Assembly (NCBI GenBank): GCA_023430625.1
Contig: JAEZAA010000020.1
Span: 1 to 5,015, forward strand
Source: Pseudomonadota bacterium
GTDB taxonomy: Bacteria > Pseudomonadota > Gammaproteobacteria > Pseudomonadales > Oleiphilaceae
Reading direction: 5' to 3'
Length of the DNA stretch: 5,015 nucleotides
In this document: piece after piece, positions 1-5,015 of the stretch
Numbering within the stretch: the first letter of the stretch is position 1
Layout of the letters: every line of letters starts with the position of its first letter
Position numbers and translations under genes: made by a program
The notes under the pieces: model-generated
Told to the model about the DNA's origin: nothing
Database searches by the model: none
What the model saw: only the letters and a program-made list of their open reading frames with translations

Positions 1-34
1 GGGTCCACCGCCTGGCGCCTGCGAGAAACCCTGA

Positions 35-62
35 TTGCATTCGCCCGGCAAGCGTCTATAAA
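35..62 (+). promoter_or_regulatory. Candidate sigma70-type promoter for the PBP gene
   Basis: TTGCAT (35-40, three of six matches to the -35 consensus) is followed after 16 nt by TATAAA (57-62, five of six matches to the -10 consensus). It stands out as AT-rich in a GC-rich background. Predicted transcription would begin near 68-70 and leave a leader of only about 17-19 nt before the ATG at 87. No operator-like inverted repeat is evident. The call rests on consensus matching alone. Confidence 0.4.
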
Positions 63-86
63 GCCTTCTGAGATTTGACGTTCCAT

Positions 87-3000
87 ATGGGTACCGCCTT
101 GCACAACGAATTCGAACAACCCGTACACGCCTCACCGGACTCCTCCTCCCCGCCCCCACCACGCCCAAAATCCAAACGCCGCCTGATTGGCCTGGCGCTG
201 GTTGTTGCCGCGATGACGGGTGCCGGCGGCTTCGCCTATCACGAAGCCACGACTTCGAACCTGCAGGCCCAGGAACTGTCCCGCTATGCCGCCAAACTCA
301 CCTACGAGTTGGCAGAGGGGCCCAGTGACGCCGTGCATTACCCGACCCAGGGCCCGTTCGACGAGCGGCTGGGTTACGTGCGTATGCCGCAGTTGCTGGA
401 GCGCCTGCAAACCCGGGATTTCCAGATCGCGCGCCAGGCCCGCTTCTCACCGGAGCTACTGGAGTACAGCGAGCGTGGATTCTTTCCCCCCTATCGGGAA
501 AAGACCCTGGCAGGCCTGAGCGTGCAGGATTGTCGCGCCGAATCACTGTTCGACTTCAGCTACCCCAGACAGGGCTATGACCGCTTCGAGTCCATTCCGC
601 CCCTCATGGTGCAGGCACTGCTGTTCATCGAGAACCGCGAACTGCTGGATACCCAGCACCCCTACGTGAACCCCGCCGTCGACTGGGGCCGGTTCACCAA
701 GGCCGCCGTGTTCCAGGTGGCGGAGATGCTGGGCGTGGACAGCCCGAGCATGGGCGGCAGCACGCTCGCCACCCAGATCGAAAAATACCGCCACTCCGCC
801 GACGGCGTGACCTCGTCGGTCAAGGACAAGCTGCAGCAAATGGTGTCCGCCAGCGTGCGGGCCTACCACAACGGCCCCGAGACCCTCGCGGCACGGCAGG
901 AACTGGTGCGGGCCTATCTCAACACGGTGCCGCTCTCGGCCGCACCTGGCTACGGGGAAGTGCATGGTGTGGGCGATGGCCTGCGGGTCTGGTTTGGAGC
1001 CGATTTTGCCGAGGTCAATGAGCTGCTGCGCGATACCCTGGCGCAGACTCACGAAGAGAAGGAAACGCTGTTTGACGATGCCGTCGTTCCCGTCCTGGCA
1101 TCCGATCGCCTGAACCGGCAGGGCCTGGCCCTGCGCCAGGTGCTGGCGCTGATGATCGCCCACCGCCGCCCCTCTTATTACCTGGCCCAGGGGCGGGACG
1201 AACTGGCCTCTCTCACCGACAGCTATCTGCGCCTGATGGCCAAGTACGGCCAGATCAGCCCAGAGCTGCGCGATGCCGGGCTGGCCCAGAAAACCCAGTT
1301 CCGCGACTTCAAGAAGACGCCTGCCGTGCAGCCGGTGGAATCCAACAAAGGCATCAACATGGCCCGCAGCCGCATGGCCACGCTGCTGGATGTGTCGCTC
1401 TATGATCTCGACCGCTTTGACCTGAGCGCCCGCACCACCTTGCAGGGTGATTTACAGCAGGCCGTGAGCACCTACCTCAAGCGTCTGCGCGAGCCGGAAT
1501 TCGCCCGCGAAGTCGGCCTGTTCGGCGAGCGCCTGCTCAATGCCAGTCAGGTGGATGAGCTGCGCTACAGCTTTACCCTGTTCGAGCGCACGTCGGACGG
1601 CAACCAGGTGCGGGTGCAGACCGATAACACCGACCAGCCGTTCGACATCAATGAAGGCAGCAAGCTGGAACTGGGCTCCACCGCCAAGCTCCGCGTTCTG
1701 GCGACCTACCTTGAGGTCATTGCGGAAATCCACCAGCGCCATGCCGGCCAACCGGAAGAGGCGCTGCGCCAGATTGATCCAGAGTCCCAGGACCTGCTGA
1801 CCCGCTGGGTACTGAACTATCTGCTGACCGCGGAGGACAAGAGCCTGCCGGGGATCCTGAAGGCAGCGCTGGAGCGCCCTTACTCGGCGAGCCCGGCGGA
1901 GTCCTTCTTTACCGGCGGCGGCATGCACACCTTCAACAACTTCCGCCCGGAAGACAACGGCCGCGTGCCCACGGTGCGCGAATCCCTGCGGGAATCCATC
2001 AACCTGCCGTTCGTGCGCATGCTGCGCGACCTGGTGCGCTACAGCATGCACCAGAACCTGGGTAGCAGCGCCGAATTGCTGGGCAACGACCAGGACCCGC
2101 GCCGCAAGGAATACCTGGCCCGCTTTGCCGACCGGGAAGGCCTGGTGTTCCTGCATCGCTTCTGGCGCAAATACCAGGGCAAGGACCAGGCCCAGCGCCT
2201 GGACACCCTGCTCGACGGCCTGCGCCTGACCGCGCCGCGAGCGGCGGCGGTGCACCGTTACCTGTTCCCGGAGGCGGAACAGGAAGAATTCGGTCAGTTC
2301 CTGCGGGAGCGGCTGCCCAACGAGAAGCTGAGCGACAACTACGTCGCCCTGCTCTATAAGCGCTATGGGCTCGGCGCCTTCAACCTGCCGGACCAGAGCT
2401 ACATCGCCCGGGTACACCCGCTGGAACTCTGGCTGCTGGCGCACCTGCGCGACAATCCCGAATCCACCCTGCGGGAAGCCTCGGAGGCGAGCCAGACCCA
2501 GCGCCAGGAAGTCTACAGCTGGCTATTCCGCACCCGCGCCAAGAACGCCCGGGACTCCCGTATCCGCTCCATGCTGGAGATTGAGGCCTTCCTCGACATT
2601 CACCACCGCTGGAAGCGTCTGGGCTACCCGTTCGAGCAACTGGTGCCCTCACTGGCCACCGCCCTTGGCAGCTCCGGCGACCGCCCGGCCGCCCTGGCGG
2701 AACTGATGGGCATCATCGTCAACAATGGCGTGCGCATGCCGACGATCCGCATCGACCGGGTCCACTTCGCCGAAGGTACACCGTATGAGGCGGACTTAGT
2801 GCGTAATCCGATCGAGGGCGAACAGGTGATGCTGCCGGAAGTGGCCGCAGCATTGCGTGATGCGCTGACCGAAGTGGTCAACAGCGGAACCGCGCGCCGC
2901 ATGCTGGGAAGCTTTAGCCTGCCCGACGGCAGCCCCATGGTACTGGGCGGCAAAACCGGCACCGGCGACAACCGGCTGGTCACGCTGGGTGCCGGCGGCC

Positions 3001-3248
3001 AACGCATTGCCTCCCGCGCGCTCAACCGCACCGCGACCTTCGTGTTCTATCTGGGGGAAAACCACTTCGGCACCCTGACCGCATTCGTCCCTGGCCGCGA
3101 AGCCGCCGGCTTCCGCTTCACCTCGGCGCTGCCGGTGCAGGTGCTCAAGGGCATGGCGCCCATCCTGCAGCCTTACCTGGAGCCAGGCAGCCATACCCAG
3201 TGCGACAGTGCCAAGCCAGTCATGATGGCGCGGGAAGACATCCTGTAG
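87..3248 (+). CDS. Divergent class A penicillin-binding protein (GT51 glycosyltransferase plus transpeptidase)
   Basis: Likely periplasmic peptidoglycan synthase, anchored in the inner membrane, that would polymerise glycan strands from lipid II and cross-link stem peptides. Residues are numbered from the ATG at 87 (1053 aa). A Pro-rich cytoplasmic tail ending in KSKRR precedes one membrane segment (about 33-51). Residues 90-165 may be a UB2H-like region. The GT51 domain spans about 170-310, with catalytic Glu182 in IENRELLD, GGSTLATQ at 223-230 and a YLN motif at 277-279. The transpeptidase domain carries nucleophile Ser531 (STAK), SIN at 637-639 and KTGT at 956-959. Oddities are Gln251 where the second GT51 glutamate is expected, and about 200 extra residues between SIN and KTG, which explains a length above the 750-850 aa usual for class A PBPs. 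An in-frame TTG at 75 is an alternative start, but it lies only about 5 nt from the predicted transcription start, so the ATG is preferred. The family call is firm; activity of the GT domain is uncertain. Confidence 0.9.
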   Translation: MGTALHNEFEQPVHASPDSSSPPPPRPKSKRRLIGLALVVAAMTGAGGFAYHEATTSNLQAQELSRYAAKLTYELAEGPSDAVHYPTQGPFDERLGYVRMPQLLERLQTRDFQIARQARFSPELLEYSERGFFPPYREKTLAGLSVQDCRAESLFDFSYPRQGYDRFESIPPLMVQALLFIENRELLDTQHPYVNPAVDWGRFTKAAVFQVAEMLGVDSPSMGGSTLATQIEKYRHSADGVTSSVKDKLQQMVSASVRAYHNGPETLAARQELVRAYLNTVPLSAAPGYGEVHGVGDGLRVWFGADFAEVNELLRDTLAQTHEEKETLFDDAVVPVLASDRLNRQGLALRQVLALMIAHRRPSYYLAQGRDELASLTDSYLRLMAKYGQISPELRDAGLAQKTQFRDFKKTPAVQPVESNKGINMARSRMATLLDVSLYDLDRFDLSARTTLQGDLQQAVSTYLKRLREPEFAREVGLFGERLLNASQVDELRYSFTLFERTSDGNQVRVQTDNTDQPFDINEGSKLELGSTAKLRVLATYLEVIAEIHQRHAGQPEEALRQIDPESQDLLTRWVLNYLLTAEDKSLPGILKAALERPYSASPAESFFTGGGMHTFNNFRPEDNGRVPTVRESLRESINLPFVRMLRDLVRYSMHQNLGSSAELLGNDQDPRRKEYLARFADREGLVFLHRFWRKYQGKDQAQRLDTLLDGLRLTAPRAAAVHRYLFPEAEQEEFGQFLRERLPNEKLSDNYVALLYKRYGLGAFNLPDQSYIARVHPLELWLLAHLRDNPESTLREASEASQTQRQEVYSWLFRTRAKNARDSRIRSMLEIEAFLDIHHRWKRLGYPFEQLVPSLATALGSSGDRPAALAELMGIIVNNGVRMPTIRIDRVHFAEGTPYEADLVRNPIEGEQVMLPEVAAALRDALTEVVNSGTARRMLGSFSLPDGSPMVLGGKTGTGDNRLVTLGAGGQRIASRALNRTATFVFYLGENHFGTLTAFVPGREAAGFRFTSALPVQVLKGMAPILQPYLEPGSHTQCDSAKPVMMAREDIL

Positions 3249-3263
3249 CCGAATCTGTTTCGA

Positions 3264-3279
3264 GGGGCATGGACGCCCC
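3264..3279. terminator. Possible weak terminator hairpin between convergent genes
   Basis: GGGGC (3264-3268) can pair with GCCCC (3275-3279) across a 6-nt loop, 15 nt after the PBP stop codon. The stem is symmetric, so it could serve both genes. No T-tract follows on either strand, so it does not meet the classic intrinsic terminator pattern. GAGGGG (3262-3267) could instead pair with CCCCTC (3293-3298), giving a competing larger fold. Confidence 0.3.
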
Positions 3280-3300
3280 AAACTCACTCGTCCCCCTCAC

Positions 3301-4995
3301 CTACTCCGCCTTGTCCCGACAGGCCAGCACCAGCGCCCAGAACTCCGAAAAGTCGTTCACCACCACATCCGGCTTGTGGGGATGCTGCTCGGTTCCCGGA
3401 AAGATCTTGTGCAGCCAGGGTGCATCCCATTGGGCGCCGTTGAAGAACACGCTGGTTATGCCCGCGCGCTTGGCGGAGATCACATCCGTGGTGCTGTCGC
3501 CCACGTACCAGACGCTAGGTCCGGGGCGGTAATAGAGATTTTCCGCTGCCTTCAATAACTGATCCGGATGCGGCTTGCGCAAAGGTGTGTCGTCGCCACA
3601 GACATTGGTGTCGAACAGGTGCGCCCAGCCGGTGCCGTCCACCGCGGCCAGTTCATGCTCGAAGAATTCCCGGTCGCGATTGGTGATCACCCCCAGGGTG
3701 ATCGGCAGTTGCCTGAGTGCCTGCAACAGATCCCTGACCCGGGGCTCGAACGGCTGCACCGTGCCAAAGTGAGTGCGGTAATGGTGATTGAAGCGAAGGT
3801 GAGCGAGCTGCTTGGCTTCTTGATCGTCCCCGAACAGCACTTCAAAAATGTCGGTGCGGGAGATCTTGCGGTCGGCCTTGATCTTGGGGTGCAAGGCGGC
3901 ATAGCGCCGCACGTAATCCACCAGGCGGGCATCTTCCGGCGTCTTGCTCTTGCCCGGGTCCACCAGACGATCCATCAGCCCCAGCTTGCCGAACTCCGGC
4001 AGCATGTCGTCCACCGCGTGGTACATGGCGTCCAGTGTATCCACCAGGGTCGCGTGCCAGTCGAACAGGATCAGGCCGGGTGGCGTCAGGCGGGCCACTG
4101 ATGGATGCCAATCGGCTTCGATGCGGGGCGGCGGTGGCTCGGGTGGCGGATAGGCGGCCGGTCGCACCTCGGCCGGCTCTGCGGCAAACACACCGGGATC
4201 TCGCCCGGCGATGAGCTGGAGTTGATCCAGTAACTGATCGAAGCTGTCCAGCACCGCATCGGGCGCGTGGGCGGGATCGCGCCGCAACACCCGCCTGATC
4301 CAGTCCGGCTCCCACTGGGCACCGTTGTAGAACAGGGCGGCGACGCCGGCGTTCTTCGCCGTAATCATGTCCACCGCGCTGTCGCCCACATACCAGACCC
4401 GCGGGCCGGCACTCTCTCCCAGATTCTCCAGCGCGCGCAGAATCAGGTCCGGCGCCGGCTTGTAGTCGGTCACGTCGTCGGCGCACACGCTGGTGTGGAA
4501 CAGATCCTGCCAACGCCCGTCGTCCACCGTGCGCAGTTCATGATCGAGGAATTCCCGGCTGCGGTTGGTCGCCACACCCAGCTTGATCCCCAGCTGGCGC
4601 AATGCCGCCAGATAGTCGTAAACCCCGGCCTGAAACGGCTTCACCTCGCCGAAGTGCTTGCGATAGCACCGGTTGTAAGCGCGGTGGGCAATGCTCTTGG
4701 CCTCGCGGTCGGCTCCGAAGATGGCATTGAAAATATCGGTCCGCGACACCCGCCGCTCGGCCAGAATGCGGGGGTGCAGTCGGCGAAAGATGCGGATATA
4801 GCGCACCAGCCTGGCATCCTCCGGCGTTCTGCACTGGTCCTCCGGCAACAGGCGGCGAATCAGGTCGAGCTCTTCCAGTTGCGGCAACATGTCTTCCATG
4901 GCGCCGAACATGGCATCGAGGGTGTCCACCAGCGTGCCGTGCCAGTCGAACAGGATGACGCGGGGCGCCACCAGCGTGGTGTCGGACTCAATCAT
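3301..4995 (-). CDS. Tandem double-domain HAD-superfamily hydrolase (two fused HAD units)
   Basis: Probable cytoplasmic phosphatase or related phosphotransfer enzyme of 564 aa; substrate unknown. No signal peptide or membrane segment is seen. It holds two complete HAD units with helical C1-type caps inserted between motifs I and II. Unit 1 (about 11-262) has nucleophile Asp17 in FDWHGTLVD, motif II Thr143 (ATNRS), motif III Lys179 (YKPAPD) and motif IV GDSAVD with Asp205/Asp209. Unit 2 (about 306-557) has Asp312 in FDWHATLVD, Thr438, Lys474 and GDSTTD with Asp500/Asp504. Every motif is offset by exactly 295 residues. A Pro/Ala-rich linker (about 266-305, with PPPEPPPP) joins the units. The acid/base Asp two residues after the nucleophile is His in both. 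The DW-x-GT pattern recalls phosphonoacetaldehyde hydrolase (DWAGT), but no Schiff-base lysine can be assigned, so that function is not claimed. The ATG at 4995 follows a perfect AGGAGG. The gene converges on the PBP gene. Confidence 0.9.
   Translation of the reverse strand: MIESDTTLVAPRVILFDWHGTLVDTLDAMFGAMEDMLPQLEELDLIRRLLPEDQCRTPEDARLVRYIRIFRRLHPRILAERRVSRTDIFNAIFGADREAKSIAHRAYNRCYRKHFGEVKPFQAGVYDYLAALRQLGIKLGVATNRSREFLDHELRTVDDGRWQDLFHTSVCADDVTDYKPAPDLILRALENLGESAGPRVWYVGDSAVDMITAKNAGVAALFYNGAQWEPDWIRRVLRRDPAHAPDAVLDSFDQLLDQLQLIAGRDPGVFAAEPAEVRPAAYPPPEPPPPRIEADWHPSVARLTPPGLILFDWHATLVDTLDAMYHAVDDMLPEFGKLGLMDRLVDPGKSKTPEDARLVDYVRRYAALHPKIKADRKISRTDIFEVLFGDDQEAKQLAHLRFNHHYRTHFGTVQPFEPRVRDLLQALRQLPITLGVITNRDREFFEHELAAVDGTGWAHLFDTNVCGDDTPLRKPHPDQLLKAAENLYYRPGPSVWYVGDSTTDVISAKRAGITSVFFNGAQWDAPWLHKIFPGTEQHPHKPDVVVNDFSEFWALVLACRDKAE
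3391..4074 (-). repeat. HAD unit, copy 2 of an intragenic duplication
   Basis: Encodes residues 308-535, the partner of the copy at 4276-4959 with an offset of 885 nt. All four HAD motifs are kept, so it does not look like a decayed copy. It differs in motif I (Ala315 for Gly20). It also differs just before the motif III lysine: PLRKPHP here, TDYKPAP in copy 1. Those positions lie near the active site, so the two units may differ in substrate. Confidence 0.85.
4276..4959 (-). repeat. HAD unit, copy 1 of an intragenic duplication
   Basis: Encodes residues 13-240 of the HAD protein. Against residues 308-535 it aligns without a gap, and I counted about 125 identities in 228 positions (about 55%). 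The strongest blocks are motif I, SRTDIF in the cap, ALRQL-I-LG-TNR before and at motif II, and VWYVGDS at motif IV. At DNA level the longest exact match seen is 19 nt at 4938-4956 (identical to 4053-4071), over motif I. The duplication is therefore old and diverged, not a recent assembly-type repeat. Confidence 0.85.
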
Positions 4996-5007
4996 GGGAT
5001 TTGCTTT

Positions 5008-5015
5008 GACCTCCT
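5008..5015 (-). promoter_or_regulatory. Shine-Dalgarno sequence of the HAD gene
   Basis: Read on the minus strand, AGGAGGTC lies upstream of the ATG at 4995. AGGAGG is a full match to the anti-Shine-Dalgarno core, but the gap from AGGAGG to the ATG is about 14 nt, longer than the usual 5-9. No other start codon lies in frame between them. The site abuts the window edge, so any promoter lies outside. Confidence 0.6.

Noticed and set aside
1..78. Open frame on the + strand ending at TGA 76-78, possibly the C-terminus of an upstream gene.
   Set aside because: It is only 25 codons, frame 3 is also open up to 69-71, and the minus strand is open too. With a promoter-like sequence inside it, coding cannot be supported.
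1..86. Minus-strand frame from the ATG at 86-84 running off the left edge, which would be a divergent gene.
   Set aside because: The ATG arises from the palindrome CATATG shared with the PBP start. The frame is only 28 codons and has no recognisable content.
1452..2444. Long minus-strand open frame (330 codons) opposite the PBP gene.
   Set aside because: It lies wholly inside a gene with clear domain motifs, has Gln/Val/Ala-rich low-information content, and is expected as a shadow in GC-rich DNA.
3568..4101. Plus-strand open frame (177 codons) opposite the second HAD unit.
   Set aside because: It is antisense to conserved HAD motifs, and its composition is that of a reverse-complement shadow.
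3301..4995. Assigning the HAD protein as phosphonoacetaldehyde hydrolase (phnX) because of its DW-x-GT motif.
   Set aside because: The +2 residue is His rather than Ala, the catalytic cap lysine cannot be placed, and no phosphonate genes are nearby.
75..4995. A functional link between the PBP and the HAD protein, for example undecaprenyl pyrophosphate or cell-wall precursor dephosphorylation.
   Set aside because: The genes converge and are not co-transcribed. The HAD protein has no membrane segment, and nothing in its motifs points to lipid or muropeptide substrates.

Overview
The window is GC-rich by eye and compactly coded. It holds two complete protein genes, converging on a gap of about 50 bp. 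The left gene (+ strand) encodes a bitopic periplasmic protein of about 1050 residues. Its architecture is that of a class A penicillin-binding protein: a GT51 glycosyltransferase domain followed by a transpeptidase domain. The right gene (- strand) encodes a 564-residue protein made of two complete HAD-superfamily phosphohydrolase domains in tandem. The codon pattern, the GC content and a bifunctional PBP with a single N-terminal membrane anchor suggest a Gram-negative proteobacterium. A marine or soil gammaproteobacterium is my best guess, but this is inference and no taxonomic marker is present.

Layout. Positions 1-86 are a short leader with a plausible sigma70-type promoter just before the first gene. 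Positions 87-3248 hold the divergent PBP. Positions 3249-3300 are a convergent intergenic gap with a G/C hairpin that could act as a weak bidirectional terminator. Positions 3301-4995 hold the tandem HAD gene, and a perfect AGGAGG Shine-Dalgarno sequence sits at the extreme right edge. There is no tRNA, rRNA, CRISPR array, insertion sequence or phage-like gene. No stretch above 300 bp lacks a gene.

The genes are convergent, so they are not co-transcribed, and nothing in the sequence ties their functions together. Each is unusual on its own. The PBP keeps the transpeptidase catalytic triad motifs (SxxK, SxN, KTG) but has an atypical GT51 active site, in which the second catalytic glutamate appears to be glutamine. 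It also carries about 200 extra residues between SxN and KTG. The HAD protein is a duplication that aligns without gaps at a constant 295-residue offset, with about 55% identity counted by hand. Both copies replace the usual acid/base aspartate of motif I with histidine (D-W-H). These are the points most worth following up. I see no convincing evidence of a multi-gene novel system.
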